Shown: positions 28,431 to 38,623 of the stretch, piece by piece
Layout of the letters: each line of letters begins with the position of its first letter
How positions within the stretch are numbered: position 1 is the stretch's first letter
Assembly: GCA_023389035.1 (NCBI GenBank)
Contig: JAEWFC010000024.1
Coordinates: forward strand, 78,052 to 142,051
Source of the DNA: Acidobacteriota bacterium
GTDB lineage: Bacteria; Acidobacteriota; Blastocatellia; Pyrinomonadales; Pyrinomonadaceae
Direction of reading: 5' to 3'
Length of the DNA: 64,000 nucleotides
Made by a program: the position numbers and the translations under genes
Notes under the pieces: model-generated
The model's database searches: none
The model's input: the letters and a program-made list of their open reading frames with translations, nothing else
What the model was told of the DNA's origin: nothing

Positions 28431-29522
28431 CTAAGCGTGGCGTTTGATGCTGAGGTGGCCTAGCACGATCCGGCTGACGGTCTGAGCGACATTCGTGGCT
28501 GTGTATTCACGCGGAGCGAACCAATTTGCAGGCTGGGAAACCGCCAGCTCAACCGACCGTGCGATCTGATCCGGATCGGAGCCCGCGATTATGTTGCTCC
28601 CGCATTCGAGTGTCTCGGGCCGTTCGGTCACGTCGCGCAATGTGACGTTGGGCACACCGAATATCGAGCATTCTTCCTGAACCGTTCCGCTGTCGGAAAG
28701 CACGCATAATGCGTTCTTTTCGAGCTTTACGAAATCGAAAAAGCCCAACGGCTCCAGCAAGGTCATCGCGGATGAATTGATCTTGAAATCGTTTAACCGC
28801 TGTCGGGTTCGCGGATGGACGCTTACAAGCATCTTTTTCGAATACTTTTCCGCGATCGAAGAAAGAGCTCCGACGACCCTTTCCAGCCGCTCTTGCAGGT
28901 CTACGTTCTCGGCACGATGCAGCGTTACGAGAAAATATTCGAAGGGACGCACCGACATGTTGTCGAGGGCCGTGCTCTCCTCGATCGGGTCGTTAAAGTG
29001 CTCCAGAACCTCGAATATCGGGTTCCCTGTAACAAAGATCCGTTCGCGTTCTATGCCCTCACGCACGAGATTCTCCGCACTTCGAGCAGTGTACGGAAGC
29101 AGAATCGTGCTCGAATGGTCCACTAAGCGGCGATTGATCTCCTCCGGGACGCGGTCATCGTAACAGCGATTCCCGGCTTCCATATGAAAGACCGGCACTC
29201 CGCGGCGGGCAGCGACGACCGATGAAAGAGCACTATTGGTGTCGCCAAGTATCAATACCCGATCAGGTTTTCGCTCACTGATAGCGTCGTCGATCTTCGA
29301 GAGGATCTGTCCCGCCTGTTCGCCAAAGCTTTTGGAGCGGATGCCTAGATTGATGTCAGGCTGCCGGACCTCCAGGTCTCGTATAAAAATATCGCTCAAG
29401 CTTTCGTCATAGTTCTGTCCGGTATGAACTGTGACGTGCTCGCAGTATTGATCAAGGATCTTCATCACGAGACTCAGCCTGATGATCTCAGGTCGCGTGC
29501 CGAAGATGGTCATTACTCGCAT
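28431..29522 (-). CDS. UDP-N-acetylglucosamine 2-epimerase family enzyme (WecB/CapG/WbvD-like)
   Basis: A 363-residue non-hydrolysing 2-epimerase with GTRPEIIRLSLVMK (8-21), HTGQNYDESLSDIF, VLGDTNSALS, HMEAGNRCYDDRVPEEINRR and ALCVLSDSGTVQEECSIFGVP. In the pathway formed with the two genes upstream it would act last, epimerising C2 of a UDP-L-6-deoxy-HexNAc to give UDP-L-FucNAc or UDP-L-QuiNAc; the WecB reaction on UDP-GlcNAc itself is the alternative. The HMEAGNRCYDDRVPEE form is typical of the CapG/FnlC group. Gap to the next gene upstream is 11 bases. Confidence 0.85.
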   Translation of the reverse strand: MRVMTIFGTRPEIIRLSLVMKILDQYCEHVTVHTGQNYDESLSDIFIRDLEVRQPDINLGIRSKSFGEQAGQILSKIDDAISERKPDRVLILGDTNSALSSVVAARRGVPVFHMEAGNRCYDDRVPEEINRRLVDHSSTILLPYTARSAENLVREGIERERIFVTGNPIFEVLEHFNDPIEESTALDNMSVRPFEYFLVTLHRAENVDLQERLERVVGALSSIAEKYSKKMLVSVHPRTRQRLNDFKINSSAMTLLEPLGFFDFVKLEKNALCVLSDSGTVQEECSIFGVPNVTLRDVTERPETLECGSNIIAGSDPDQIARSVELAVSQPANWFAPREYTATNVAQTVSRIVLGHLSIKRHA

Positions 29523-29533
29523 AATCTGATGTC

Positions 29534-30586
29534 CTATGTCGTGGCTGTAAGAAAACTCGCGATCTCGCTGTTGGAACCGGCAAGGAGCTCGCGAAGTTGA
29601 GGGATAGGTAAATTGTTATCTTTCGACGAATATTCACCCGTTAATGCAGGTGTCGTGTCAGACGTGCCCCGCAGCTCGGGCAACACGGGGAGTATCGCAT
29701 AGTAATCGCCGCGTTCGACCGTGCGGAAACACTCTTCTTCGGAGACCATTATCTCGTGGATCTTTTCACCGGGCCGTATGCCAGTGAAGTTTATCTCGAC
29801 GTCATCGCGGCCGGCGATCGCCTTTGCGAGGTCGACGATGTTAGCTGATGCGACCTTGGGGACGAATGTCTCGCCACGCTCACCATCGCTGATCGCTGCA
29901 AATACCGTATCGACAGCTTTGTCGAGACTCAGCAAAAAGCGTGTCATTTCGGGCAATGTGACCGTCATCGGCTTTCCGGAACGGGCCTGCTCGACGAATA
30001 ACGGGACGATCGACCCACGCGATGCGATCACATTCCCGTATCGCACGCACATAAATCGCGTATCGGTAAGGTCGCGATTAGCTTCGATCAGAATACGCTC
30101 CTGCAGAGCCTTGGTCATTCCCATCACGTTGATCGGTTTGCAGGCCTTATCTGTTGAAATGCCGACCACGGTCTCGACCTCGCCGCCCGTTTCGATGATC
30201 GCACGTGCAAGGTTCTGGGCACCGATAATGTTGGTTTGAACGGCCTCGAACGGAAAATACTCGCAAGATGGGACCTGCTTCAACGCTGCGGCATTGAAAA
30301 CGACATCACTTTCACGAACCGCCGCCTTTAATGCCGCGAGATCGCGTACGTCGCCGATCCTGAAATTCAAACGATCGCGGGAATTCTGGTAAATGATGTC
30401 GTCGGTCGCGGTCTCACGATGCATGTAGTCGAGCCGCATATAGTGCTGCTTGGCTTCATCGCGCGAATAGACAGTGATCTTTGCCGGGACCCCCATCTCG
30501 CCCGAAAGCAGGCGACGCACCAGCGTCTGCCCGAGCGAGCCTGTGCCTCCCGTGACTAAGATCCTTTTTCCCTCAAGTGGTCTCAT
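29534..30586 (-). CDS. UDP-GlcNAc 4,6-dehydratase/5-epimerase (CapE/FnlA/WbvB-like)
   Basis: A 350-residue extended SDR. It opens with the NAD-binding ILVTGGTGSLGQTLVRRLL (9-27), has SRDEAKQHYMR typical of the CapE/WbjB/PseB group, VFNAAALKQVPSCEYFP, VGISTDKACKPINVMGMTKAL (the TDK motif replaces the usual YxxxK, as in this family) and GERGETFVPKV. It starts conversion of UDP-GlcNAc to an L-configured 4-keto sugar. The gene overlaps the reductase gene by four bases and is followed by the 2-epimerase, so the three form a complete pathway. Confidence 0.88.
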   Translation of the reverse strand: MRPLEGKRILVTGGTGSLGQTLVRRLLSGEMGVPAKITVYSRDEAKQHYMRLDYMHRETATDDIIYQNSRDRLNFRIGDVRDLAALKAAVRESDVVFNAAALKQVPSCEYFPFEAVQTNIIGAQNLARAIIETGGEVETVVGISTDKACKPINVMGMTKALQERILIEANRDLTDTRFMCVRYGNVIASRGSIVPLFVEQARSGKPMTVTLPEMTRFLLSLDKAVDTVFAAISDGERGETFVPKVASANIVDLAKAIAGRDDVEINFTGIRPGEKIHEIMVSEEECFRTVERGDYYAILPVLPELRGTSDTTPALTGEYSSKDNNLPIPQLRELLAGSNSEIASFLTATT

Positions 30587-31455
30587 TTATAAAATTGTGC
30601 GTTCCTCTGGAAGTCGGCGTGCATCGCCTCGATCATTTCCTGCCAAGTAAGCGGCGAAAAACCCGCGATCCCTCGGAATCTGTCCGAATTCAAACTGCGA
30701 TCGATCACAAGTTCATCGGACGGTGTGATCTCGATGCATGAGTCGTACTGCCGGTCGATCATCTGCAGCAGCTCGAACTTATTTATCGGCTCACTCGACA
30801 CGTGATAAATGCCCGATAACAAAGCCTGCCGCTCGATCAAATCCCCAATTATATCTGCAAATACGACCGTTGGAAAGCCGCTGTATATCGCCTTTGTAAA
30901 GCCTTTGACGCGGCCGCCGCGGTTGCTCAGGAACCAATCTACGAGGCTATGATGGCTGCCCAGCTCGTGACCGATGATCGAGGTCCGCAAGGTCAGCGAA
31001 GTACCTTCGGAAACCTCACCCCAACGTTTGCTCTGGCCATACAGGTCGAGAGCGTTAGGTGTGTGAGCCTCGGTGTACATCCCCGAAACGCCGTCAAAAA
31101 CGCAGTCTGTGCTGACAGTGATCAGCCGGAAGCCTCGGCCCTGCGAGAGGCCTGCGAGAAACTGTGGGAACAGGGCGTTTACCTTAAGGGCTGTCGTCAC
31201 GTCCTTGGCCGAAGGCAGCTGTTTGATCACGCCGGAAGCATTGATAACGACGTCCGGTCGAACGGACTCCAGTGCTCGCACGACATCAACTTCCGACGTG
31301 ACGTCGACAGAAGAGATTACCTGTGTGGCGGGCAACCAAGGAAAATCGGGTTCGGCCGTCCGACGCGCCGTTCCAAATACCTCGAAACGGCTCGACAGCA
31401 CTTGAGCTAGCTTATGGCCCAGCATTCCGGTGACGCCAAAGATGAGCACCTTCAT
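30583..31455 (-). CDS. RmlD-like NAD(P)-dependent sugar reductase
   Basis: A 290-residue SDR of the RmlD substrate-binding type: VLIFGVTGMLGHKLAQVL (3-20), VVINASGVIKQLPSAKDV, TVSTDCVFDGVSGMYTEAHTPNALDLYGQSK with the catalytic Y-x3-K, and IYHVSSEPINKFELL. It should reduce the 4-keto sugar made by the dehydratase. CapF/FnlB reductases have an extra C-terminal cupin domain of ~120 residues that is absent here; the size is closer to WbvR, which points to an L-RhaNAc/L-QuiNAc product rather than L-FucNAc. That distinction is inference. Confidence 0.82.
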   Translation of the reverse strand: MKVLIFGVTGMLGHKLAQVLSSRFEVFGTARRTAEPDFPWLPATQVISSVDVTSEVDVVRALESVRPDVVINASGVIKQLPSAKDVTTALKVNALFPQFLAGLSQGRGFRLITVSTDCVFDGVSGMYTEAHTPNALDLYGQSKRWGEVSEGTSLTLRTSIIGHELGSHHSLVDWFLSNRGGRVKGFTKAIYSGFPTVVFADIIGDLIERQALLSGIYHVSSEPINKFELLQMIDRQYDSCIEITPSDELVIDRSLNSDRFRGIAGFSPLTWQEMIEAMHADFQRNAQFYK

Positions 31456-31510
31456 AATAAATCTTCAAGTAACACGTGAAAGGTCGCCTGCCGACCGCTC
31501 AAGTTATGGT

Positions 31511-32509
31511 TTAATTCTCCTCCATCACGCGGCGATAAACCTTCGCATATTCAAGGGCGATCTTTTCGGGCGCAAATCTTTTCAGATTCATTCTGCCCTC
31601 CTCAATGAGCGTTGATCGCATCGACGCGTCACCGACAACTGCCTTGACAGCCTCCGCGATCGCCACCGGATCGCCGGGATCGACGAGCATCGCACCTCGG
31701 CCGGCCACGTCCTTCATCGGGCTGAGATCGCTGGTTATTACAGGCGTGTCGGCGGCCTGAGCCTCGATGATCGGCAAACCGAAGCCTTCGAATGTGGAGC
31801 AAAAGACGACCAGGTCAGCGAGGAAATATTGTTCCGCGATCTCCGCGTCCCCTAGCGACGGATGATTGGAATACCGGATGTTGTGCCGTTCTAACGTTTC
31901 CACCTGCTCGGAACTGAGTTTACCAACTATTACCAATTCGCACGCGAGATCCCTAACGGCCTCGATAGTTCGCTCGAGGTTTTTGTGCGGTGCCGTTCCG
32001 ATATGGAGTATCCGGGGGCGATCGACATTGAACGCCGGTTTGGCGTCGCTCCGACGAACGGTCATTAACGGATTTTCGATCACCGTAATGCGATCCGGAG
32101 CCACACCGCACGAATTTACGATGTCCGTCTTGGTCGCATCCGAGATGGCGGTAACTGCGGTGGCCCTCTTTATCGGCCAGTCGAAATAGAGCTTCTTGAT
32201 CAGGGCTTTTCGCAGGCCGGAACGATTTTTCAAGATCCCAAGATCATGGATCGTCAGCACCGTCCGTCTATTTCGCAGCGCGAGCACGATATAGTGGACG
32301 TGGCCCGTGATGTGGTAGATATCTGAATCCTGAGGGCGGAAAGATAAAAGATTTCTCAGAAGATCGAGAAAGCCGTTCCCGTACGGCAGTTTTTGGAAAG
32401 CTGGAACGACGCCGAACGTTGTGATCGTTTCCGCCACTTGTCTGAATACCCGCTCGATACTTGCTGTGTCAGCGTCACGGCGTTCGATATAGGCCACACG
32501 AAGAGCCAT
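31511..32509 (-). CDS. family 4 glycosyltransferase (mannosyltransferase-like)
   Basis: The 332-residue GT4 product starts at MALRVAYIERRDADTASIE. An open frame extends 32 codons further into the heptose kinase gene, but the ATG at 32509 lies ten bases after that gene's stop and restores the usual N-terminus. Motifs include DIYHITGHVHYIVLAL, RPRILHIGTAPHKNLERTIEA and FCSTFEGFGLPIIEAQAADTPVITSDLSPM, the E-x7-E region of the WbaZ/mannosyltransferase group. Part of the minus-strand polysaccharide operon; donor uncertain. Confidence 0.85.
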   Translation of the reverse strand: MALRVAYIERRDADTASIERVFRQVAETITTFGVVPAFQKLPYGNGFLDLLRNLLSFRPQDSDIYHITGHVHYIVLALRNRRTVLTIHDLGILKNRSGLRKALIKKLYFDWPIKRATAVTAISDATKTDIVNSCGVAPDRITVIENPLMTVRRSDAKPAFNVDRPRILHIGTAPHKNLERTIEAVRDLACELVIVGKLSSEQVETLERHNIRYSNHPSLGDAEIAEQYFLADLVVFCSTFEGFGLPIIEAQAADTPVITSDLSPMKDVAGRGAMLVDPGDPVAIAEAVKAVVGDASMRSTLIEEGRMNLKRFAPEKIALEYAKVYRRVMEEN

Positions 32510-32519
32510 CTCGTGTTCG

Positions 32520-33497
32520 TTAGGCGGCGGCATTTGTGGTCTGGCGAAGGCGTTCTGCCAACGCGTCCAAGGTGATCGAGCTTGTACCAACCTGTGCGAC
32601 GACAATGCCCGCCGCGGTATTAGCTAGTTTCGCGGCCTGGATCAGGCTAAATCCGGCGGCCATCGCTACGGCTATGCAGGCGATGACCGTGTCGCCTGCA
32701 CCCGTTACGTCATATGTTTCGACTGCTTCGGCGGCAAGTCGCTGCGGCTCATTATTGCCTTCAAACACCGCCATTCCATGCTCGCTTAGGGTGATCAGAA
32801 CATTCGCAATATCGAAGGTCCGTGAGATGAACCTCCCTGCAGATTCGATCGCCTCATCGTCTGTTCCGTCGATGCCGCTGGCATCCAGGGCCTCGCGTTT
32901 ATTGGGAGTAATTACCGAAGCCCCGGCGTATTTCCTGAAATCGCGGCCCTTTGGATCGACCGCGATGGGCTTGCCTGCTGCCTTTGCAGCTCCAATCAGA
33001 TGATCCAGAATGGCGGGCGTCAAAAAGCCTTTTCCATAGTCAGAAATGAGCACAATATCGGATCCAGCGACCGCCGATTCAAGACGTTCGATCACCTGCG
33101 ATTCCGTCTCAGACGGCAACGAACGCGGGGCTTCCTGATCCACCCGAACAACGTGCTGGCCATGTGCAACGATGCGGGTCTTAACCGTGGTGTGTCGCTC
33201 GGGCACGACCACAAGGTTCTCCGACGCGAGCCCAAGCTTTCCCAGAGACGCCGCGAGAGCCTGCCCGTCAGCATCGGCACCGATCGCGCCGATGAGCTTA
33301 GCGGTCGCCCCGAGACCTGAGACATTTCTTGCGACGTTCGCAGCGCCGCCCGGAACCTCAGAGCGGTGAGTGACCTCGACAACAGGGACCGGCGCCTCTG
33401 GCGAAATACGGCTGACATCGCCCCACCAATATCGGTCGAGCATAATGTCGCCGACGACGAGTACGTTGACCCCGCTGAATTTGTTAAAGAGTTCCAT
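32520..33497 (-). CDS. rfaE1: D-glycero-beta-D-manno-heptose-7-phosphate kinase (HldE kinase domain, RfaE1)
   Basis: A 325-residue PfkB-family kinase that phosphorylates heptose 7-phosphate at C1. Motifs are [39 protein letters not shown] (about 48-65), [29 protein letters not shown] and the catalytic [11 protein letters not shown] near 266-276. In E. coli this domain is fused to the cytidylyl/adenylyltransferase; here it is separate, and the transferase is fused to another protein in the next gene upstream. The start overlaps that gene by 14 bases, so translation is coupled. Confidence 0.92.
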   Translation of the reverse strand: MELFNKFSGVNVLVVGDIMLDRYWWGDVSRISPEAPVPVVEVTHRSEVPGGAANVARNVSGLGATAKLIGAIGADADGQALAASLGKLGLASENLVVVPERHTTVKTRIVAHGQHVVRVDQEAPRSLPSETESQVIERLESAVAGSDIVLISDYGKGFLTPAILDHLIGAAKAAGKPIAVDPKGRDFRKYAGASVITPNKREALDASGIDGTDDEAIESAGRFISRTFDIANVLITLSEHGMAVFEGNNEPQRLAAEAVETYDVTGAGDTVIACIAVAMAAGFSLIQAAKLANTAAGIVVAQVGTSSITLDALAERLRQTTNAAA

Positions 33498-34491
33498 CAG
33501 CTTTGAACGCAGATTCGACCATTTCGCACCATATGTGAGCGACAGTAATATGGGCTTCCTGAACCCTAGCTGTACGCCCCGACGGAACCATCAGACATTG
33601 ATCGCACAACGACGCGAGCTTTTTTCCGCCCGAGCCCGTCATCCCCAAGACTTTCATCCCCATCTTCCTTGCCGTCATCACCGCGGCGATGACATTCGGC
33701 GAGTTTCCGCTTGTGCTTATCGCGATCAGACAATCATCCTTAGATCCCAGCGCCTCAACCTGACGGGCGAAGATGCGGTCAAAATCATAATCGTTGGCAA
33801 GTGCCGTAAGTGCTGATGTATCAGTCGTTAACGCGATCGCAGGTAAAGCTTTACGTTCAACCTCATATCGCCCCACAAACTCGGCAGCTATGTGTTGTGC
33901 ATCAGCGGCACTGCCGCCATTTCCGCAGATCAGAACTTTTCCACCGGCTCGAAACGTCCGTAGCAAAAGCTCGCCGCAGTCTCGAATCACGTCGCCGTGT
34001 GATCGTTCCAGCGCAGCGATTACACCGATATGCTCCTGAAGTTGGGACACTGAGTTTCGGGGCGTACCGTTCCGGGCCTCTTCACCTGTCCCCATTCGTT
34101 CGACGATCGACGTAGACGAAAAGCCCTCGACCAGCGGTAACGAGACCACCCTTCCGCCTGTCGCCTGGACGTGATCTGCTCCGATTATCTCGTTCGGTGC
34201 CCAATCGCCGCCTTTTACCAAAATGTCAGGGTTAAGGTCCTTTATCAGCTGCTCAGGGGTAAGTTCATCAAAAATAACGACTTCGTCTACCGACCGAAGA
34301 GACTCCAATACCGTCTTACGATCTTGCTGGGAATTGATCGGGCGTCCGGTACCTTTTATTTGCCTGACCGATCGATCGCTGTTCAGGCCCACGGTGAGAT
34401 GATCGCCCAGTTCCCTCGCTCGGCGGAGCAGATCAACATGGCCGGGATGAAGGATATCAAAGCACCCGTTTGTGAATACTCGAACGGTCAT
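33484..34491 (-). CDS. fusion of heptose-1-phosphate nucleotidyltransferase (RfaE2) and sedoheptulose-7-phosphate isomerase (GmhA)
   Basis: A 335-residue two-enzyme chain. Residues 1-133 are the RfaE2 nucleotidyltransferase ([17 protein letters not shown] with HxGH at 15-18, [33 protein letters not shown]). Residues 146-335 are the SIS-fold isomerase GmhA ([18 protein letters not shown] at 188-205, [30 protein letters not shown]). The isomerase makes the first and the transferase the last step of nucleotide-heptose synthesis, with the neighbouring kinase in between; the phosphatase GmhB is not in the window. The short linker (134-145) is polar. Both active sites look intact. Confidence 0.9.
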   Translation of the reverse strand: MTVRVFTNGCFDILHPGHVDLLRRARELGDHLTVGLNSDRSVRQIKGTGRPINSQQDRKTVLESLRSVDEVVIFDELTPEQLIKDLNPDILVKGGDWAPNEIIGADHVQATGGRVVSLPLVEGFSSTSIVERMGTGEEARNGTPRNSVSQLQEHIGVIAALERSHGDVIRDCGELLLRTFRAGGKVLICGNGGSAADAQHIAAEFVGRYEVERKALPAIALTTDTSALTALANDYDFDRIFARQVEALGSKDDCLIAISTSGNSPNVIAAVMTARKMGMKVLGMTGSGGKKLASLCDQCLMVPSGRTARVQEAHITVAHIWCEMVESAFKADGTL

Positions 34492-34510
34492 TTTTGAGCG
34501 GTGGAAAATA

Positions 34511-36073
34511 TCAAGCCGGCTCCGGCTCAGCTGTCTTGCTTCCGGGACCGGCGAGCACCCTAATGATCAGCACGCCGAGCAGGCCGATAAATAGGACCTT
34601 GATCATATACGGAATGATCAATCCGTACGATCCTTCGTACGACACTGCGGTCAACAGCATAAAGAACATCGCGGCACGCCAGAACGAAAATGGGCGATTC
34701 TCGCGGAAGGCGGCAAATATGATGCGGAGGAAAATACCCAGAACCATCATCCCGAAAAGAACTCCCCACGGCCCGAAGTTCCGTAGCAGATCGCCCATCG
34801 GCGTAAGGGTAAACGCATTTTCGGAGTAGTTAAAATACAGATCGCCGTACTTTGACGCCTCGATCGTGACAGGTTTATCAGGCCAGATCACTCGCGGTAT
34901 CAGAAAGGTGACGGTCTCATTCCAGATGTTGTTTGCCAAACCGTATGCCTCTTCGTGGGGAGCTAGTCGTTCATAATTTGAGACGACGACCGCCAGCGGA
35001 CTGATCGAATCAAGACGGTCGGCCAATGCGCCAAAGCCGCGGCCCAGATTCTCGCTCATATCCTGGGTCGAGATCGATACGAACGTCTCGCTGATCACGC
35101 CGGCATACTCGCTCATCTCCATCGCATCGTGCGTACCCTTGATTCCGCGAAATGTCGTGCCGTAGATCATCCCGACAAGAAGAGCTGCGACGATGATCAC
35201 GCCGCCAGCAAAAGATTGCTTCAAACCTATCCTTTTACCTGAAAGAACATAGGCGAAAGCTATCATTATAAAGATAGTTATCAGACTACCTCGATTGCCC
35301 TGGAATGCGGATCGGGTGAACGACGTCGCCAGCAATATAGCGAGGACAGCGTAATGCAGGACTGAGAATTTCTTAGACCGGAAGATGTAAAGCCAAAGCA
35401 AAAAGCTCGCTTCTAGCCAAAACAGCGATAGAAGGAAGATCAATCCGTCGAACTGGCCGATCACCTCGACCCTTTGGTATCCGAGAAATCCCCAGGCGAA
35501 TCCGATGGCGGTATTGGCAAGGCCTAGAGCCAGCAGAAACAGAGCAGGCTTTGCGATCTGGTCCGAAGTCCAATTCCAATCGGGGCCGTAGTTCCCCAAC
35601 ACCGTCCCGATCTTACGACCTAGAGGCAGCAAGAATCCCGCCCACAATCCTGCAAATCCGAGCATTACATAGGCGAACGAAAGCGGCAGATTATACTGCT
35701 CATCCAGCACGTAGGCCAGATAGTACGGCTGAGAGATACCCAGAGCGAGGGTCATTCCGCCTATGAAAAACCCTGGAATAAAGAACGACCATGCAGCGAA
35801 GATAACAGGATGAAACGGGTCGAAGCTCTGCTTGTAAACTGAATATGCGATAGGCATACCGAGCACGATCCCCGTCGCGATGCACCACGGCAGCAGGTAA
35901 AAATAACCGACCGTGTCTTCGAAATAGCCTGTCAGCCAGGCGAACGAGACCAGCACGACGAGAAGAGCACCCCAGAGGACGCCCACGCCGTAGATCAGGT
36001 TCATTCGGCCGTCGTCCGGAATCCCGGAAAAACCCGACTGTCGGCGCCCGATATGTGTAAAACCAGGTGTCAT
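34511..36073 (-). CDS. Wzy-like O-antigen/oligosaccharide repeat-unit polymerase
   Basis: A 520-residue protein with about 11-12 membrane helices from residue 24 on, and a larger polar loop near 325-400 containing [20 protein letters not shown]. The size and topology fit an O-antigen polymerase that joins repeat units in the periplasm; sequence conservation in this family is too low for a firm call. The start is uncertain: [10 protein letters not shown] at 36004 would remove a 23-residue cytoplasmic extension, and neither start has a clear ribosome site. It is the first gene of the minus-strand operon that runs down to 25998. Confidence 0.7.
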   Translation of the reverse strand: MTPGFTHIGRRQSGFSGIPDDGRMNLIYGVGVLWGALLVVLVSFAWLTGYFEDTVGYFYLLPWCIATGIVLGMPIAYSVYKQSFDPFHPVIFAAWSFFIPGFFIGGMTLALGISQPYYLAYVLDEQYNLPLSFAYVMLGFAGLWAGFLLPLGRKIGTVLGNYGPDWNWTSDQIAKPALFLLALGLANTAIGFAWGFLGYQRVEVIGQFDGLIFLLSLFWLEASFLLWLYIFRSKKFSVLHYAVLAILLATSFTRSAFQGNRGSLITIFIMIAFAYVLSGKRIGLKQSFAGGVIIVAALLVGMIYGTTFRGIKGTHDAMEMSEYAGVISETFVSISTQDMSENLGRGFGALADRLDSISPLAVVVSNYERLAPHEEAYGLANNIWNETVTFLIPRVIWPDKPVTIEASKYGDLYFNYSENAFTLTPMGDLLRNFGPWGVLFGMMVLGIFLRIIFAAFRENRPFSFWRAAMFFMLLTAVSYEGSYGLIIPYMIKVLFIGLLGVLIIRVLAGPGSKTAEPEPA

Positions 36074-36180
36074 GTTTTGGCGGATCGCCGCAAATTATAA
36101 TTCTACCAAAATTTAGTGAGCGGCGCCCTTGCTCATTCCGCCATTTTCATCAACCAGCAAGGCTTAGCTATACTCTCCGA

Positions 36181-37839
36181 ATGGACCGATACCGGGAATT
36201 CGTCACGCCCGCACTAATTTTCATTTTGATCGTCGCGATCGCTATGAGCCCGGTCTGGCTTGTCACCCACTTCATAAATCAGGACGGAGTTGCTCACGCA
36301 AACAACGCTTGGATAATGCTTAAGCTGCTTGAGGGCGACCCGCTATACATATCGCTGTACCAGTTCAACACGCTCGCATTGCCAAATTCAATAGTCCACT
36401 GGCTGCTCGTGGTGATGCTGCCGATCTTGTCGCCTTTCACTGCGACGAAGCTGGTCGTCACGATCATCTTCGCCTTGACAGTCTTAGCGGCAGGTTTTCT
36501 ACGCTATCGGACACATGGCAACGATGGCCTCGTGACCGCAATGCTGATCGGTGCAGTGGTCAGCCTTAACTGGCTGTGGCTTGTAGGCTTTTACAATTTT
36601 TCTCTTGGCGTCGCGATCGTTGTTTTCGCGGTCGCTTTGTTCTCCGGATGGACTGATGGCATCAGCTATCGGCGGATGATCGTCTTGAGCCTCCTATTGC
36701 TGCTTGCGTACTTTAGTCACCTGATCGCGGTTGCGACACTTGCCGGGGTGATCGGTGTGCTGTCTATCGGTTACGTCGTCCGCCGAGATATACCGAGCAT
36801 TTTGAGGCTTGCGGCGGCATTTATTCCGCTCGTGCCGCTCGTTCTTGTCTTCCGCAGCGTATCGGCGTCGAGCGATATGGGCGTTTCGCCGACTTGGCGA
36901 TCCTTGGAGAATGCATCCTCGGTTATGAACTGGATCACCCAGGTTCGTTTTGCTGACCCCTTCATTTTCATCAGCCGCAAGACATTTCCGTTCAGTGCGG
37001 ACGAATCAGGTCTGTACGCGATATTTTCCCCGATCATCTGGATCGTCGCTGCAGTTTTGGTATTGATCGCGGGTTCGCTCATTGCGAAACGCGAAGAAAG
37101 TTCGACGTCCTTCCCTGCTGTCGCAAAAGCGTTCGTCCTTGTCTTCATACTACTGATAGGTTTCGCGGCGTTTGGCCCGGACGATTTCGGCTCGGAGCAC
37201 GGTGGTGTTCTCAGGCAGCGGCTTACGATCTTCGCCTTTCTCTTTTTCATTCCGGTATTTCATCTGGGGGCGAACAGATGGTTCGAACGGGCGGCCCAAC
37301 TGGCTCTCATCATCGCGGTCGGATTTCAAACGTTGGCATTGTGGGACTACGCCCGCTTCTCTGACCGCATCGGAGCGGAATATGCCGCCGCGGCGCGATC
37401 GCTGCCGAACGACGGAGGTATCGCACAGATCACGGTCGTCACTGAGGCCAAGCGCTTCTATGCCCAACCGACTACGATGGTCAACAATTTCAGCGGAATT
37501 GGACGAAATCTTCTCGTGTGGGATAATTACGAACTTGGCCATTACCTCTTCCCTGTGATCATGCGACGCGCGGAAGATAAGGAATTCATTTACGACCTGA
37601 CACGAAATAGTGCTCTTCGTAAAGACATTCCCGGAGACGGCGTCGCCGAAAAGATCGCGGCTTTGGACACGGTACTGGCTAATGACGGCGGCAGGATCAC
37701 GACGTTGATGGTCTGGGGAAATGATCCTGATCTTGAAACGGTGATCGGCAGATATTTCGTGGCGGAACCGACGCACCGGACTGCGAATTTCCGTATCTTT
37801 AGGCGGGCGACGAACTCTTATGGACCTGGTGGCCAATGA
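36181..37839 (+). CDS. multi-spanning membrane protein, possibly GT-C-type glycosyltransferase
   Basis: A 552-residue membrane protein with about 11 helices in the first 410 residues and a C-terminal soluble domain of about 140 residues. After the first helix comes a loop with NQDGVAHANNAWIMLKLL (about 38-55), similar to the acidic first loop of GT-C enzymes, though the aspartate is not in a classic DxD. An in-frame extension to 36067 is ignored because it would enter the divergent gene's start and lacks hydrophobic order. It overlaps the next gene by 20 bases, forming a three-gene plus-strand operon with a polyprenyl-phosphate-type GT2 and a methyltransferase, which supports a GT-C role. Confidence 0.65.
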   Translation: MDRYREFVTPALIFILIVAIAMSPVWLVTHFINQDGVAHANNAWIMLKLLEGDPLYISLYQFNTLALPNSIVHWLLVVMLPILSPFTATKLVVTIIFALTVLAAGFLRYRTHGNDGLVTAMLIGAVVSLNWLWLVGFYNFSLGVAIVVFAVALFSGWTDGISYRRMIVLSLLLLLAYFSHLIAVATLAGVIGVLSIGYVVRRDIPSILRLAAAFIPLVPLVLVFRSVSASSDMGVSPTWRSLENASSVMNWITQVRFADPFIFISRKTFPFSADESGLYAIFSPIIWIVAAVLVLIAGSLIAKREESSTSFPAVAKAFVLVFILLIGFAAFGPDDFGSEHGGVLRQRLTIFAFLFFIPVFHLGANRWFERAAQLALIIAVGFQTLALWDYARFSDRIGAEYAAAARSLPNDGGIAQITVVTEAKRFYAQPTTMVNNFSGIGRNLLVWDNYELGHYLFPVIMRRAEDKEFIYDLTRNSALRKDIPGDGVAEKIAALDTVLANDGGRITTLMVWGNDPDLETVIGRYFVAEPTHRTANFRIFRRATNSYGPGGQ

Positions 37840-38623
37840 AACAACAGACCGCTGTTTATCGGTGGTGATGCCCGTTTATAACGAAGAAAAGACTCTTCGC
37901 CGGGTGGTTGAAAAGGTCTTGCAGCTTTCCATCCTGCACGAGATCGTCATCGTTGACGACTGCTCGACCGACAACACACGATCGATAATCGAATCGTTAG
38001 CAGGCGAAAGCCCGCGTATCAAGCCGATCTATCAGGACCGCAATCAGGGCAAGACAGCCGCACTTCGGAGCGGATTTGCGGCAACTACCGGCGACATCGT
38101 GATCGTCCAGGACGCCGATCTTGAGTACGATCCGACCGAGATCCCTGAGGTCGTCTACCCGATCCTCGGCGGTTTCGCCGATGTGGTTTACGGCTCGCGG
38201 TTTATGATCAAGCGTGCCGCTCGCGTTCTCTACTTTTATCATTACCTGGCGAACAAAGGGCTGACATTTATGTCGAACGCCCTCACCAATCTCAACATCA
38301 CTGATGTCGAGACATGCTACAAGGCGTTCCGCGGCGACATCATTCGTAACATGGTGATCAAGTCGTCGGGCTTTGGTTTCGAGATCGAGGTGACCGCAAA
38401 GATCGCAAAGCTGAAATGTGCGCTCTACGAGGTGCCGATCAGCTATTACGGACGCACCTACGAAGAGGGCAAAAAGATCACTTACTTCGATGGGCTGGCC
38501 GCGTTCTATTACATAATTCGCTATAACCTTTTCTGCAGCCGCAAGGCTTCATTTACCGCATTGCCGGATTTTTCTCCCAAACCTCTGCCGGCGATCGGTT
38601 CTGAATTTAATGAAGGAAACTGA
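37820..38623 (+). CDS. family 2 glycosyltransferase, polyprenyl-phosphate sugar synthase-like (DPM1-like)
   Basis: A 267-residue GT2 enzyme lacking membrane helices: LSVVMPVYNEEKTLRRVVEKV (13-33), IVDDCSTDNT, VIVQDADLEYDPTEIPEVV with the metal-binding DAD, and VYGSRF. This pattern is that of dolichyl/polyprenyl-phosphate mannose or glucose synthases, which supply lipid-linked sugars to GT-C enzymes such as the putative one encoded just before. It overlaps its neighbours by 20 and 14 bases, so the three are translationally coupled. The sugar is unknown. Confidence 0.85.
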   Translation: MDLVANETTDRCLSVVMPVYNEEKTLRRVVEKVLQLSILHEIVIVDDCSTDNTRSIIESLAGESPRIKPIYQDRNQGKTAALRSGFAATTGDIVIVQDADLEYDPTEIPEVVYPILGGFADVVYGSRFMIKRAARVLYFYHYLANKGLTFMSNALTNLNITDVETCYKAFRGDIIRNMVIKSSGFGFEIEVTAKIAKLKCALYEVPISYYGRTYEEGKKITYFDGLAAFYYIIRYNLFCSRKASFTALPDFSPKPLPAIGSEFNEGN

